From the NCBI RefSeq assembly GCF_900115545.1, contig NZ_FOWV01000001.1:124001-188000 (forward strand): a DNA stretch of 64,000 bases, in the 5' to 3' direction. Below, one piece after another: positions 1 through 9,570 of the stretch (position 1 is its first letter; every line of letters begins with the position of its first letter). The notes under the pieces were generated by a model. The model did no database searches and had not been told where the DNA came from. It saw only the letters and a list, made by a program, of their open reading frames with translations. The translations under genes and the position numbers were made by a program. This stretch comes from Ralstonia sp. NFACC01 (GTDB lineage Bacteria > Pseudomonadota > Gammaproteobacteria > Burkholderiales > Burkholderiaceae).

Positions 1-678
1 GTGCGCTCGCACGTTGTCGTTGCGCACTCGCGGTTGATGGCGCAGGAAGTGCTGGACTATTACGACATTCCGGCGGCCAAGGTGAAGACGGTGTACCCGC
101 CGGTGAGCGAGACGAAGTTCTCGCCGGTGGGCGAGGCCGAGCGTCAGCGCCTGCGCGATGAGCTGGGCTTTGCGAAGGATCGCGTCACGTTTGTGTTCCC
201 ATCGTCGAGCCACAAGCGCAAGGGCTATCCGCTGCTGGAGGCGTTTTTCTCGAAGACGGATTTGCCTGTGCAGCTGGCGGTGATCGGACGGCCGGTGTCG
301 TCGTCCTCGCCCAACATCCGCTACCTGGGATACCGCAAGGACATCGAGAATGTCTACCGCGCGGCGGACTACACGATTCTCGCTTCGCACTACGAGCCGT
401 TCGGGCTGATCGGGGTGGAGTCTGTGCTGTGCGGCACGCCTGCCGTACTGGCAGCCAATATCGCCTGCACCGAGGTGATCTCGGAAGAAGGTGCGCCCAC
501 CTTTGATCTGAACGATCCAGCTACGCTGGCGCGCACGATCGAGGCGGCTGTTGCCCGCGCGCAGGCCGGCCAGGCGCGCCTCGCGAATCCGCGTGAACAC
601 CTGCGCTATGACCCGAGCATCGCTGCGCACATCGATGCACTGCTGGCGCTCGCACCCGGCGCGGGGACATTGCGATGA
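1..678 (+). CDS. Glycosyltransferase family 4 (GT-B), C-terminal part, 5' end cut by window
   Basis: This is the C-terminal part of a retaining GT-B sugar transferase, presumably adding a sugar to the LPS core or O-antigen on the cytoplasmic face of the inner membrane. The open frame runs from base 1, so the GTG there is probably not the true start and the N-terminal acceptor domain lies outside the window. The visible 225 residues hold the Rossmann-like donor-sugar half. EPFGLIGVE near residue 132 is the E-x7-E nucleotide-sugar motif of GT4 enzymes. The stop overlaps the next start as ATGA (675-678), so it is translationally coupled to the O-antigen ligase gene. The sugar specificity cannot be read from sequence. 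Confidence 0.85.
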   Translation: MRSHVVVAHSRLMAQEVLDYYDIPAAKVKTVYPPVSETKFSPVGEAERQRLRDELGFAKDRVTFVFPSSSHKRKGYPLLEAFFSKTDLPVQLAVIGRPVSSSSPNIRYLGYRKDIENVYRAADYTILASHYEPFGLIGVESVLCGTPAVLAANIACTEVISEEGAPTFDLNDPATLARTIEAAVARAQAGQARLANPREHLRYDPSIAAHIDALLALAPGAGTLR

Positions 679-1955
679 GCGGCTTGATGCAACGTGGCCG
701 GACGCTGATATCCAGTGCGCTGGCGGCCCTGGCCGTGTTTGGAATTGCCATCCTCCCGGCTTTCATGCTGTCGGTGCGCGGCGCAGCGTTCCTGTCGTTC
801 TTGCTGCTACTTATTGCTGCGATCTGGTCGATGCTGGCAGCGCCTGCAGAGGCCATGAACCGACTGCGAGCGATGTGGCGCGAATATCGCTGGCTGATTC
901 TGGCAATGGCCGCCATGCCGACTGCCATGCTGATCAGTGCGCTATTGAATCCTGCCGCGCCGCGCAATGTGCCTTTTGCCTATGGGAGGCTCTGGTTGTT
1001 CGGCTTGGCGCTGTTTGCTCTGTTGCAATTGCGTCCTAAACAGTTGGAGAGTGTGCAATGGGGTTGTGTTGCGGGCGCGCTGGCCTCGGTAGTGTGGGCT
1101 TATCTCGAACTGCGTATCGGACGGCCAGACAAGATTGGCGCATTTGCCAATACCATCCCCTTCGGCAATCTATCGCTGTTGATGGGCTTGTTCTCGCTGA
1201 TTTCCATTGGTTGGTCCAATCGTGACGGCTGGCCGCTTATCCTTTTGCGCGTGTTTGCAGGTGGCGCTGGGCTCTATGCGTCGTATCTGTCGCAGTCGCG
1301 GGGTGGCTGGATTGCAATCCCCATACTGCTGCTGATCGCCGTGGCGACGCTACGGCATGTGAGCTGGAAGAAGCGAGCGACTGCCTTGCTGGTGTTCTTC
1401 GCGCTGTTGGTGACCGTATGCGTGTCGTCGAGTATGGTGCGCACCCGCTTTGGTCAGGCGATGGAGGACATCCATGCCTATCAGGCGGGGCAAACCAACA
1501 CCTCGGTCGGCATCCGCTTCCAACTTTGGAAGGCGGCGACGCTGATGTTGACGCGCCATCCACTAGCCGGGGTGGGAAGAGGCCAATTTGAGCCCGCTCT
1601 CAAGGCGATTCACGCGGAAGGCCTGATCACACAGGAAGCGACTGCCTTCGAGCATGCCCACAACGAGTTTCTATACAATGGCGCCACGCTTGGCGTGCTG
1701 GGCATAGGCGCGTTGCTGGCGCTGTATCTGGTGCCTGCCGTGTACTTTCTGCGAGCCGCCTTGTGCGACGATCGTGTTCTCCGTACCACGGGGGCGATGG
1801 GCCTCACGTTATGCGTCGGCTTCGTACTGTTCGGGCTGACCGAGGTGATGCTGATCATCGCGCAGACGGTCGTGTTCTACAGCGTGATGGTGGCCGTATT
1901 CACCGCGCATATTCATCGACGCCGGCAGCAGCTTGGCGCCGCTCCTGTTCTCTAA
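675..1955 (+). CDS. waaL: O-antigen ligase family protein (WaaL-like)
   Basis: This is a polytopic inner-membrane protein of 426 aa, with about ten or more hydrophobic segments and one larger soluble loop near residues 250-330. That is the layout of the Wzy_C/WaaL superfamily. It probably joins undecaprenyl-linked O-polysaccharide to lipid A-core in the periplasm. The ligase signature H[NSQ]-x9-G is present, with His329, Asn330 and Gly340 in HNEFLYNGATLG just before a membrane segment. RGGW at about 209-212 matches the conserved arginine region. It sits among LPS glycosyltransferases and starts inside the previous stop. An O-antigen polymerase (Wzy) is the main alternative, since the two families are hard to separate. 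The neighbouring core-type transferases favour ligase. Confidence 0.8.
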   Translation: MSGLMQRGRTLISSALAALAVFGIAILPAFMLSVRGAAFLSFLLLLIAAIWSMLAAPAEAMNRLRAMWREYRWLILAMAAMPTAMLISALLNPAAPRNVPFAYGRLWLFGLALFALLQLRPKQLESVQWGCVAGALASVVWAYLELRIGRPDKIGAFANTIPFGNLSLLMGLFSLISIGWSNRDGWPLILLRVFAGGAGLYASYLSQSRGGWIAIPILLLIAVATLRHVSWKKRATALLVFFALLVTVCVSSSMVRTRFGQAMEDIHAYQAGQTNTSVGIRFQLWKAATLMLTRHPLAGVGRGQFEPALKAIHAEGLITQEATAFEHAHNEFLYNGATLGVLGIGALLALYLVPAVYFLRAALCDDRVLRTTGAMGLTLCVGFVLFGLTEVMLIIAQTVVFYSVMVAVFTAHIHRRRQQLGAAPVL

Positions 1956-1967
1956 GATCGCTTTCGC

Positions 1968-2741
1968 ATGTCCGCATCCAATCGAGCCACGCTCGCTGTC
2001 ATCATCGTCGCCAAGAACGAAGCCGCTGATATCGGCGACTGCATCCGTTCCGTGCGCGACTGGGCGGACGATGTCATCGTCTTCGATTCCGGTAGCACGG
2101 ACGGCACGCAGGACATCTGCCGCCAACTCGGTGCGCGCGTGTTCGAGACCGACTGGCCCGGCTACGGCGAACAGTCCAACCGCGCTCTGCGCGAGGCGCG
2201 CACCGACTGGGTGCTCTCGCTGGATGCCGACGAGCGCATCAGCCCCGAATTGCGGGCCGAGATGATCGCCGTACTGGAATCGGGCAGCTCGCACACTGTC
2301 TACTCCATGCCGCGCAGTTCCAGTTTTTGTGGCCGCTTCATGAAACACTCGGGCTGGTGGCCGGACCGCATTCGTCGTTTTTTCAAGCGCGAGCAGGTGA
2401 CGTTCTTCGACGCACCGGTGCACTCGCACCTGGTCTTCGAGGGGACGGTGGGCGACTTCCGCGCGCCGATCATTCACTACTCGATTCCGGACCTGCGGGC
2501 TGCGCTCGATAAGGCCAACGATTATTCGACCGCCGGTGCAGCCGCAGCCTATGCCAAGGGCAAGCGCGCGTCGCTCGGTAGCGCGATCGGCCACGGGCTC
2601 TGGGCGTTCATCCGTACGTACATCATCCAGCGCGGCTTTCTCGATGGCGCGGAGGGCTTCATGCTCGCCGTGTCGAACGCCGAAGGCACCTATTACCGCT
2701 ACATCAAGCTGATGATGCTGCATCGTCATGGCAAGCGCTGA
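1968..2741 (+). CDS. Glycosyltransferase family 2, WaaE/KdtX-like
   Basis: This is a 257-aa GT-A fold transferase. The N-terminus carries the GT2 pattern AVIIVAKNEAADI, then the nucleotide-contacting FDSGSTDGT and a DxD-type metal motif in LSLDADER near residue 88. Length and motifs match the WaaE/KdtX group, which adds a glucose or heptose-type residue to the LPS inner core, but donor and acceptor are inferred. It starts 12 bases after the ligase gene and its last 14 bases overlap the next glycosyltransferase, so it belongs to one LPS operon. There is no membrane segment, so it is a cytoplasmic peripheral enzyme. Confidence 0.85.
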   Translation: MSASNRATLAVIIVAKNEAADIGDCIRSVRDWADDVIVFDSGSTDGTQDICRQLGARVFETDWPGYGEQSNRALREARTDWVLSLDADERISPELRAEMIAVLESGSSHTVYSMPRSSSFCGRFMKHSGWWPDRIRRFFKREQVTFFDAPVHSHLVFEGTVGDFRAPIIHYSIPDLRAALDKANDYSTAGAAAAYAKGKRASLGSAIGHGLWAFIRTYIIQRGFLDGAEGFMLAVSNAEGTYYRYIKLMMLHRHGKR

Positions 2742-3570
2742 GCCGCCGCGTCGCATCGCCCTCATCGTTACGACGTATAACCGCCCGGACGCGCTTGCCC
2801 GCGTGCTGGCAGGGTGTGGCGCCCAGACCGACCGCGCATTCGACGTCGTCGTCGCCGACGACGGTTCGCGCGATGACACACGCGTGGCGGTCGAAGCCGC
2901 TGCCAAGGTCGCGCCGTATCCGCTGCGCCATGTCTGGCACCCAGACGACGGCTTTCGTGCTGGTGAGATACGCAACCGCGGCGTGCTGGCGACGGATGCC
3001 GATTACCTTGTTTTTCTCGATGGCGATTGCGTGCCGCGTCCGGATTTTGTGGCCCGGCACCGCGCGTTGGCCGAGCAGGGGCGCCTGGTGTCTGGCAGCC
3101 GCATCCTGCTCGATGAAGCGATGACGCATGAAGTCATTACCCGGCAGATCGATATCCACCTGAAGGACCGCGCGTATTGGTTTGCCGCCTGGCGTGCGGG
3201 GCGCATCAACAAGTTCCTGCCGCTATTGGTGCCAGGTTTGCGGGCGCCGCGTACGTTCAAGGACACCAGCCTGCGCGGCATCAAGAGCTGCAACCTTGGC
3301 GTGTGGCGCAGCGATTTCGAGCACGTGAACGGCTTCGATCAGAGCTTCGTCGGGTGGGGCCATGAAGACGCCGACCTTGTTGTGCGCCTGTACAACGCCG
3401 GCGTGCGGCGCAAGCGCGGCTTCTGCGCGACTGAAGTCTTCCATCTATGGCATCGCGAGCAATCGCGCGAGCAGGAGAGCCCCAACTATCAGCGCATGAT
3501 GGCTCGCCGCAATACCGACATCATCCGAGCAGAAACCGGGCTTACAGAGTTACGAGAGCAAGGCGCCTGA
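2728..3570 (+). CDS. Glycosyltransferase family 2 with galactosyltransferase-type C-terminus
   Basis: This is a two-part GT-A enzyme of 280 aa. Residues 1-110 hold the GT2 core (IALIVTTYNRPDALARVL, VVADDGSRDDT and the metal-binding FLDGDC). Residues about 180-245 hold the second domain seen in chondroitin-polymerase-like and galactosyltransferase-like proteins (GIKSCNLGVWRSDF, VGWGHEDADL). Such proteins usually add hexoses to LPS or capsule. The start lies 14 bases inside the upstream gene, giving strong coupling. It is the last plus-strand gene of this LPS run and is convergent with the GT25 gene 16 bases downstream. The exact sugar is unknown. Confidence 0.85.
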   Translation: MASAEPPRRIALIVTTYNRPDALARVLAGCGAQTDRAFDVVVADDGSRDDTRVAVEAAAKVAPYPLRHVWHPDDGFRAGEIRNRGVLATDADYLVFLDGDCVPRPDFVARHRALAEQGRLVSGSRILLDEAMTHEVITRQIDIHLKDRAYWFAAWRAGRINKFLPLLVPGLRAPRTFKDTSLRGIKSCNLGVWRSDFEHVNGFDQSFVGWGHEDADLVVRLYNAGVRRKRGFCATEVFHLWHREQSREQESPNYQRMMARRNTDIIRAETGLTELREQGA

Positions 3571-3586
3571 GCGGGCGCCGTCATGC

Positions 3587-4369
3587 TCACCAAGTCTTCT
3601 GCTGCTTGGCGATGCCGAGGAATGGCCGCACGAAGATCTGATAGAGGAACTTGCGCACAAAGATCTGGTGCAGATGGTGGCCGACACCGAGCCGGTTGTC
3701 GGCTTCGCGGCTTTTGATGGCGCGATCAGCTTCCAGGTTTGAGCCGCTATCGAAGTTCTGCACGCCAATCACATAAGGCACGACCGCACGCATCTGCACG
3801 ATGCCTTCGCGCTCGAACTTGTACCAGTAGTCTGCGGCCAGCCACACGGGATAGAGCTGCTCGACCATGCGCTTGGCCGCGGCGCGCGTGACGAAATAAC
3901 CATGCGCGAGCCACTGGTAGTTGGCAAGTTTGACCGTGCGGTGGTCCGCTGTCAGCGGTCGGGCGCTGCGCTTGTAGTAACGGTCGATGTGCGTGAGCAG
4001 TGTGACGATGGGTTCGTCGGGTGACACGCTCAGTGCCAGCGCATCGAGCACGGCGGGCACATCCGGCCCGAGTTTGGCATCGTCTTCCAGAATGAGCGCG
4101 TAGGGCAGATCCTGCTCGATCATTGCCCGGTAGACGCCAAGGTGGCTCAGCGCGCAGCCGACTTCGCCCACTGTCAATTCGCGGCTTTGGCTCGTAGCGC
4201 GTGCGTGGTCATAGTGGCGCGCAAGTTCGTCGGCGGGAAGTGTCTTACCGTACACGCCTGGGAAGCGGCGATGCGGCAGGCCCAACGCATCGAGTTGTCG
4301 CTCCAGGGCCTCGCGGCGCCCGGCGTCGTGGTCGAGATTGATGAAAAACGTGGGAACGCGCGAACTCAT
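3587..4369 (-). CDS. Glycosyltransferase family 25 (LPS biosynthesis)
   Basis: This is a 260-aa LgtB/LpsA-type transferase, a family that usually moves galactose or glucose onto lipooligosaccharide. The N-terminus FFINLDHDAGRREALERQL is the GT25 signature. GEVGCALSHLGVYRAM and the acidic LILEDD (near residue 95) are the conserved nucleotide-sugar and metal motifs. Its length is normal for the family. It is transcribed opposite to both neighbours, converging on the GT2 gene and diverging from msbA about 190 bases away, so it has its own promoter. A role in the LPS outer core is inferred from the family and from adjacent msbA. Confidence 0.87.
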   Translation of the reverse strand: MSSRVPTFFINLDHDAGRREALERQLDALGLPHRRFPGVYGKTLPADELARHYDHARATSQSRELTVGEVGCALSHLGVYRAMIEQDLPYALILEDDAKLGPDVPAVLDALALSVSPDEPIVTLLTHIDRYYKRSARPLTADHRTVKLANYQWLAHGYFVTRAAAKRMVEQLYPVWLAADYWYKFEREGIVQMRAVVPYVIGVQNFDSGSNLEADRAIKSREADNRLGVGHHLHQIFVRKFLYQIFVRPFLGIAKQQKTW

Positions 4370-4556
4370 TGCGGAAGCGTCAGGTGATCCGCCGGCCAGT
4401 CTGGACCGGGCATTGCGCAGCAGGATGGGCCGGGTGGTGGATTGCCGCTAAAATGCCGGGTCGCCCGTCTGTCGGATGACCGCCGCCGCAGCGCACTTTA
4501 TGGCGGCCATGCGATCGCCATGCGACGCAAGCTGCCCACCCTCATTTGAAAACGCC

Positions 4557-6326
4557 GTGAGTATACAAGCAAAGTCTGACCACCCAGCGCCCGCCAAGCC
4601 GATGCTCAAGCGGTTGTGGGGCTACCTTCGCCCCGAATTGACCGCCTTCATCCTGGCAATGGTCGCCATGGGTGTGGTGGCGGCCACGGAGGGGATCATC
4701 CCCAAGGTCGTGAAGGATTTGCTGGATCAGGGCTTCGGCGGTGAATACGCCGGAAAGCTGTGGCAGGTGCCGGCCATGCTGGTGGGGATTGCCGTGGTGC
4801 GCGGCATCGCGCAATTTGCGTCGACTTATCTGCTGAGCCTCGTCTCGAACAAGGTGCTGCTGAATCTGCGGATGAAGATGTTCGAACGGCTGCTGCAGGC
4901 GCCCGCTTCGTACTATCAGCGCAATACGGCCGCGTCGATCATCAACGCGGTCATCTTTGAAGTGAACCAAGTGCTGCAGGTGCTGACCGGTGTGTTCATC
5001 ACGCTGGTGCGCGATTCAATGACGGTGCTGGCGCTGCTGATCTTCCTCTTCTACACCAACTGGCGCCTGACGCTGGTGGTGGCGGTGATCCTGCCGATCA
5101 TCGGGCTGCTGATGTCGCGTATCAATCGCCGCCTGCGCTCGCTCAACCGCGAGAGCCAAAATCTGACCAATCAGGCCGCCTATGTGGTGGAAGAGGCCGT
5201 GGGCGGTTACAAGGTCGTCAAGCTGCACGGCGGCGAGGCGTATGAATCGCTGCGCTTCAATGCCATGACGAATCGTCTGCGTGGTTACGCCATGCGCGTG
5301 GCCGTGGCCGGTGGCCTGAACCAGCCGGTGACGCAGTTTCTGGCCGCGCTGGCGCTGTCGATCATCCTGGCCATTGCCATGATGCAGGCGCAAGCCAACC
5401 AGACCACGGTCGGCGGCTTTACCGGCTTTGTGATGGCGATGCTGTTGCTGATTTCGCCGCTCAAGCACCTGACCGACGTGAATCAGCCGCTGCAGCGGGG
5501 CCTGACCGCCGCCGAGTTTATTTTCGGCCTGATCGACACGCCGATCGAACCGCAAGAAGGCGGCAAGAAGATCGATCGCGCCCGCGGCGATGTTCGCTTC
5601 GATAACGTCACCTTCCGTTATGGCGAAGATGGTCGGGCAGCGCTCGACAACGTCAACTTGCACGTCAAGCCGGGCGAGGTCGTCGCGCTGGTCGGGCCGT
5701 CGGGCAGTGGCAAGACCACGCTGGTGAACCTGCTCCCGCGCTTCTTCGATCCGACCTCGGGCACGATCTCGCTCGACGGCGATGCGCTGGCGGATCTGGC
5801 GCTGTATGACCTGCGCCGCCAGATCGCTTTCGTGAGCCAAGATGTGGTGCTGTTCAATGACACCATCGCTGCCAACGTGGCCTATGGCGCGCGCGACGCC
5901 TCTGAGATCGACATGGCCCGCGTGCGCCGTGCGCTGGAAGCGGCTTATCTGACCGATGTGGTCGACAACCTGCCCGAGGGCATCGATACCAATGTCGGTG
6001 ACAACGGCTCGAAGCTGTCCGGCGGACAGCGCCAGCGTCTGGCGATTGCGCGCGCGATCTACAAGGACGCGCCGATCCTGATCCTGGACGAAGCGACTTC
6101 CGCGCTGGATTCGGAGTCTGAGCGCCAGGTGCAGGCCGCCCTCGAACGCCTGATGGAAGGGCGTACGACGCTGGTGATCGCGCACCGTCTGTCGACCATC
6201 GAAAACGCCGACCGCATCATCGTGCTGGAGCACGGCAAGATCGCCGAAGCCGGCACGCACCGCGAACTCATCGAGCGCGATGGGTTGTATGCTGGACTCC
6301 ATCGCATCCAGTTCGCCACTCAGTAA
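4557..6326 (+). CDS. msbA: Lipid A export ATP-binding/permease MsbA
   Basis: This is an ABC exporter half-transporter that flips lipid A-core across the inner membrane and works as a homodimer. Six transmembrane segments occupy about residues 20-320. The nucleotide-binding domain follows, with Walker [10 protein letters not shown], signature LSGGQRQR, Walker [13 protein letters not shown] and the H-loop in AHRLST. The start is uncertain: the frame is open from 4476, but the GTG at 4557 gives 589 aa, close to the roughly 582 aa of the family, and the upstream 27 residues are Cys/Ala-rich and unlike MsbA. The position beside LPS transferases supports lipid A export over drug export. Confidence 0.92.
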   Translation: MSIQAKSDHPAPAKPMLKRLWGYLRPELTAFILAMVAMGVVAATEGIIPKVVKDLLDQGFGGEYAGKLWQVPAMLVGIAVVRGIAQFASTYLLSLVSNKVLLNLRMKMFERLLQAPASYYQRNTAASIINAVIFEVNQVLQVLTGVFITLVRDSMTVLALLIFLFYTNWRLTLVVAVILPIIGLLMSRINRRLRSLNRESQNLTNQAAYVVEEAVGGYKVVKLHGGEAYESLRFNAMTNRLRGYAMRVAVAGGLNQPVTQFLAALALSIILAIAMMQAQANQTTVGGFTGFVMAMLLLISPLKHLTDVNQPLQRGLTAAEFIFGLIDTPIEPQEGGKKIDRARGDVRFDNVTFRYGEDGRAALDNVNLHVKPGEVVALVGPSGSGKTTLVNLLPRFFDPTSGTISLDGDALADLALYDLRRQIAFVSQDVVLFNDTIAANVAYGARDASEIDMARVRRALEAAYLTDVVDNLPEGIDTNVGDNGSKLSGGQRQRLAIARAIYKDAPILILDEATSALDSESERQVQAALERLMEGRTTLVIAHRLSTIENADRIIVLEHGKIAEAGTHRELIERDGLYAGLHRIQFATQ

Positions 6327-6376
6327 GCCTTCCTCACGGGCGGTGTGCTCAGGATGCTCAAATCAAAGGAGACATC

Positions 6377-6976
6377 GTGACGACCACCACGCCGCCCATC
6401 AGCCGGTTCCCTGTTCCTGAACTGGCCGACATTCCTGAAGATATTCGCGCGCGCATCCTGGAGGTGCAGGAGAAGAGCGGCTTTGTGCCGAACGTCTTCC
6501 TGGCGCTGTCGCATCGGCCCGACGAATGCCGCGCCTTCTTCGCGTACCACGATGCGCTGATGCTGCGCGAAGGCAGCAGTCTCACCAAGGGCGAGCGCGA
6601 GATGATCGTGGTCGCCACTTCCGCCGCCAACCAATGCTTGTATTGCGTGGTCGCGCACGGTGCCATCCTGCGCATTTACGAGAAGAATTCGCTGGTGGCC
6701 GACCAGGTGGCCGTCAATTACCGGAAAGCCGACATCACGCCGCGCCAGCGCGCCATGCTCGACTTTGCGATGAAGGTCTGCACCGCCTCGCACGCCGTCA
6801 ACGACGCCGACTATGAAGCGCTGCGTGCGCACGGCTTCGATGACGAGGACATCTGGGACATCACCGGCATCACCGCGTTCTTTGGCCTGTCGAACCGCAT
6901 GGCGAATGTGATTTCGATGCGGCCCAATGACGAGTTCTTCCTGCTCGGCCGCTTGCCGCGCGAGAAGAAGAAATAG
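6377..6976 (+). CDS. Peroxidase-related enzyme, AhpD/carboxymuconolactone decarboxylase family
   Basis: This is a 199-aa all-helical AhpD-like protein. The redox/proton-relay motif is CLYCVVAHG near residue 82 (CxxC followed by His), typical of alkylhydroperoxidase-D-like and peroxidase-related enzymes. The family reduces organic peroxides or acts on related substrates, and the physiological partner here is unknown. The GTG start at 6377 is set by a good Shine-Dalgarno, AAAGGAG, about seven bases upstream. It stands alone on the plus strand, 50 bases after msbA, and converges with a LysR gene. There is no signal peptide, so it is cytoplasmic. Confidence 0.85.
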   Translation: MTTTTPPISRFPVPELADIPEDIRARILEVQEKSGFVPNVFLALSHRPDECRAFFAYHDALMLREGSSLTKGEREMIVVATSAANQCLYCVVAHGAILRIYEKNSLVADQVAVNYRKADITPRQRAMLDFAMKVCTASHAVNDADYEALRAHGFDDEDIWDITGITAFFGLSNRMANVISMRPNDEFFLLGRLPREKKK

Positions 6977-6988
6977 GGCGCAACGGGC

Positions 6989-7888
6989 CTACGCCGTCAG
7001 CTCGCGCAGCGCTTCGAGCAGCTTGACGGCGGGGCTCGGCAGGATGCCGTGTCGACGCCGGAACGCCGTGAGGGTGCGGCGCGCCACCAAGCCGGGAATC
7101 GGTAGCGGCTCGATCACGCCGGCGCGGCGCTCCGCATCGATCATCGGTTCTGCCATCCAGCTCAGGAATCCGGAGCGTGCCACGAGGCTCTTGAGTGCCG
7201 TCACCGAACGGGTTTCCACCACAATGTTCGGCAGGCCCAAACCCGCGGCTTCGAATACCTGACGCATGTGCTCGTACGGGCCGGTACCGCGTGGCGGAAC
7301 GGCCCAGAATGCATCCAGCGTATCGGCCAATGTCAGGCCAGGGCGATGGCGTAGCGAATGCTCCGGCGACGCAACCACGAAACTCGCATCCTCCCAGCGG
7401 CAATCCGCGATGGCGATGATTTCGTCGGTATCCGGCATCGCCATCGACAACGCGAGATCGATCTCGTGCTTGACCAGTCCTTCGGCCAGCCGATCCCACA
7501 CGCCTTCGAGAATTTCCACGCGCAGGTTCGGCCAGCGGGCTACCACCGTGCCCACGGCCAACGGCAAGACATAGCTTGCGATGCTGCCCACGGCGCCCAC
7601 ACGGATCGTGCCCTTGGCAAGCCCGCGCATCGCGTCGATCTCTTCCTGTGCGTAATCGGCCCCGTGCTGCAGCAGCGACGCGTGCGGCAGGAGCGCCTGC
7701 CCGATGGCGGTCAGTTGCATTCCCTTGGAATGCCGCTCGAATAGCGGGGCGCCCACTTCGTCTTCCAATCGCTTGACGATGCGGCTGAGCGCCGGCTGCG
7801 TGACGTGGAGAACCTCTGCCGCACGCCCAAGGCTGCCCGCTGAAACGATGGTGGTAAAGGCGCGTAACTGGCGCAGATCGAAAGACAT
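6989..7888 (-). CDS. LysR-family transcriptional regulator, probable regulator of the divergent aromatic operon
   Basis: This is a 299-aa LysR protein. The winged helix-turn-helix lies at residues 1-60 (DLRQLRAFTTIVSAGSLGRA, then VTQPALSRIVKRLE), followed by the periplasmic-binding-protein-like effector domain. It is transcribed away from the benzoylformate decarboxylase gene across a 92-base AT-richer gap, the classic arrangement for a LysR activator and its target. An aromatic 2-oxo- or hydroxyacid is the likely co-inducer, by inference from the operon. A LysR box (T-N11-A) is expected in 7889-7980. Confidence 0.9.
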   Translation of the reverse strand: MSFDLRQLRAFTTIVSAGSLGRAAEVLHVTQPALSRIVKRLEDEVGAPLFERHSKGMQLTAIGQALLPHASLLQHGADYAQEEIDAMRGLAKGTIRVGAVGSIASYVLPLAVGTVVARWPNLRVEILEGVWDRLAEGLVKHEIDLALSMAMPDTDEIIAIADCRWEDASFVVASPEHSLRHRPGLTLADTLDAFWAVPPRGTGPYEHMRQVFEAAGLGLPNIVVETRSVTALKSLVARSGFLSWMAEPMIDAERRAGVIEPLPIPGLVARRTLTAFRRRHGILPSPAVKLLEALRELTA

Positions 7889-7980
7889 GCCAAAATGTAA
7901 TGACTTTGGCGAAATAATTCAATATCGCGTTAAGAACTACGGATTCCATACTGGCGGCCTGTTCCGAGGAGGCTGCCCGT
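7889..7980. promoter_or_regulatory. Divergent LysR / mdlC promoter region
   Basis: This 92-base gap between divergently transcribed genes is clearly more AT-rich than the flanking DNA, with runs such as AATGTAATGACTTT and GAAATAATTCAATAT. It must carry both promoters and probably the LysR operator. I see no single convincing -35/-10 pair. A strong Shine-Dalgarno GAGGAGG at about 7966 precedes the decarboxylase ATG. Confidence 0.6.
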
Positions 7981-9570
7981 ATGACCCGCACTTCGCTCGC
8001 GCTGACCACCATGCGCGACGCCACCATTGAGCTGCTGCGCCGGCTCGGCATGACCCACGTGTTTGGCAATCCGGGCTCGACCGAGCTGCCGATGTTTCGC
8101 GATTTTCCGGAGGATTTTCGCTACATCCTGGGGTTACAGGAAGCCGTGGTGGTGGGCATGGCGGACGGATTCGCACAGGCCACAGGCAATGCCGCGCTGG
8201 TGAACCTGCACTCGGCGGCTGGTGTTGGCAACGCCATGGGCAACATCTTCACGGCCTTCAAGAATCGCACGCCGCTGGTGATCACCGCCGGACAGCAGGC
8301 GAGGTCGATCCTGCCGTTCGACCCGTTTCTCGCTTCCAATCAGGCGACCGAGTTGGCCAAGCCGTACGTCAAATGGAGCATCGAGCCGGCGCGTGCCCAA
8401 GACGTGCCGCTGGCGCTGGCCCGCGCGTATCACATCGCAATGCAGGAGCCGCGAGGCCCCGTTCTGGTGTCGATTCCGGTGGATGACTGGGATCAGCCGA
8501 CGGAGCCCGTTGCCGTGCACGAAGTTGCCACCGCGGTGCGGCCCGATCCCGTCACGCTGGCGCGCATCGGCGACCTGCTCGACGCGGCGCAGCGGCCGGC
8601 GTTCGTGGTGGGGGCCGCAATTGACCGCGCTGGCGCATGGGACGCCGTCGTACAACTCGCCGAGAGACACAACGCGCGCGTGTTCACCGCACCAATGGCC
8701 GGGCGTGGCGCGTTTCCCGAAGACCACCGCCTGTTCGCCGGTTTCCTGCCCGCCATGCGCGAAAAGATCGTCAGCCTGCTGCAAGGGCACGACGTGGTGT
8801 TCGCGCTCGGCGCACCGGCGTTTACGTACCACGTGGAAGGCCATGGGCCGCATGTGCCGGTCGGGGCGAAGCTCGTGCAGTTGATCGACGATCCAGCGAC
8901 CGCTGCGTGGACGCCTGAGGGCATTTCCGCCGTCGGCAACATCCGCTTGGGCGTGCTGGATTTGCTCGCCCGCCCAGCGCCACCGGCACGGCCGCTGCCC
9001 GCGTCACGCGTCAAATCGCCGCGAGCCGAGCCAGGCTCACCCATGTCGGTCGCCTTTGTTCTGCAGACGCTCGATACCGTGCGCGGCCCGGCAGACATCG
9101 TCGTCGAAGAGGCTCCGAGTGCGCGCTCAACCATGCAGGCTTACTTGCCGATGCGACGTTCGGGAGCGTTCTACACGATGGACAGCGGCGGCTTGGGCTA
9201 CGGCATGCCGGCCGCAGTTGGCGTGGCACTCGCCAAACCGGGCACACGCGTGATTGGTCTGATTGGCGACGGATCGAGCATGTATTCCATCCAGGCGCTG
9301 TGGAGCGCAGCGCTGCTCAAGTTGCCCATGACATTCGTGATCCTGAACAACCGCCGCTATGCGGCCCTGCAGGATTTCGCGCCGGTGTTCGGCTTTGCGC
9401 CGACCGACGCCGTGCAGGGCACGGATCTGCACGGCATCGATTTTGTCGGCCTGGCCCGCGCCATGGGCTGCACCGGCCAGCGCGTGAGTGACCCGCATGC
9501 GCTGGAGGCCGTGCTGCGCACCGCGCTGCAATCGACCGGACCAACCTTGATTGAAGTGGAGATTGCCTGA
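7981..9570 (+). CDS. mdlC: Benzoylformate decarboxylase (ThDP-dependent)
   Basis: It decarboxylates benzoylformate (phenylglyoxylate) to benzaldehyde using thiamine diphosphate. The 529-aa protein keeps the family order: N-terminal PYR domain, central domain, and C-terminal PP domain with the ThDP motif GDGSSMYS...NN near 418-445. Against the Pseudomonas putida enzyme as I recall it, all four active-site residues are present: Ser33 in GNPGST, Glu54 in LQE, His77 in NLHSAAG and His284 in FTYH (P. putida Ser26, Glu47, His70, His281). A strong GAGGAGG eight bases before the ATG fixes the start. The stop overlaps the aldehyde dehydrogenase start as ATGA. Some substrate drift to other 2-oxoacids is possible. 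Confidence 0.9.
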   Translation: MTRTSLALTTMRDATIELLRRLGMTHVFGNPGSTELPMFRDFPEDFRYILGLQEAVVVGMADGFAQATGNAALVNLHSAAGVGNAMGNIFTAFKNRTPLVITAGQQARSILPFDPFLASNQATELAKPYVKWSIEPARAQDVPLALARAYHIAMQEPRGPVLVSIPVDDWDQPTEPVAVHEVATAVRPDPVTLARIGDLLDAAQRPAFVVGAAIDRAGAWDAVVQLAERHNARVFTAPMAGRGAFPEDHRLFAGFLPAMREKIVSLLQGHDVVFALGAPAFTYHVEGHGPHVPVGAKLVQLIDDPATAAWTPEGISAVGNIRLGVLDLLARPAPPARPLPASRVKSPRAEPGSPMSVAFVLQTLDTVRGPADIVVEEAPSARSTMQAYLPMRRSGAFYTMDSGGLGYGMPAAVGVALAKPGTRVIGLIGDGSSMYSIQALWSAALLKLPMTFVILNNRRYAALQDFAPVFGFAPTDAVQGTDLHGIDFVGLARAMGCTGQRVSDPHALEAVLRTALQSTGPTLIEVEIA

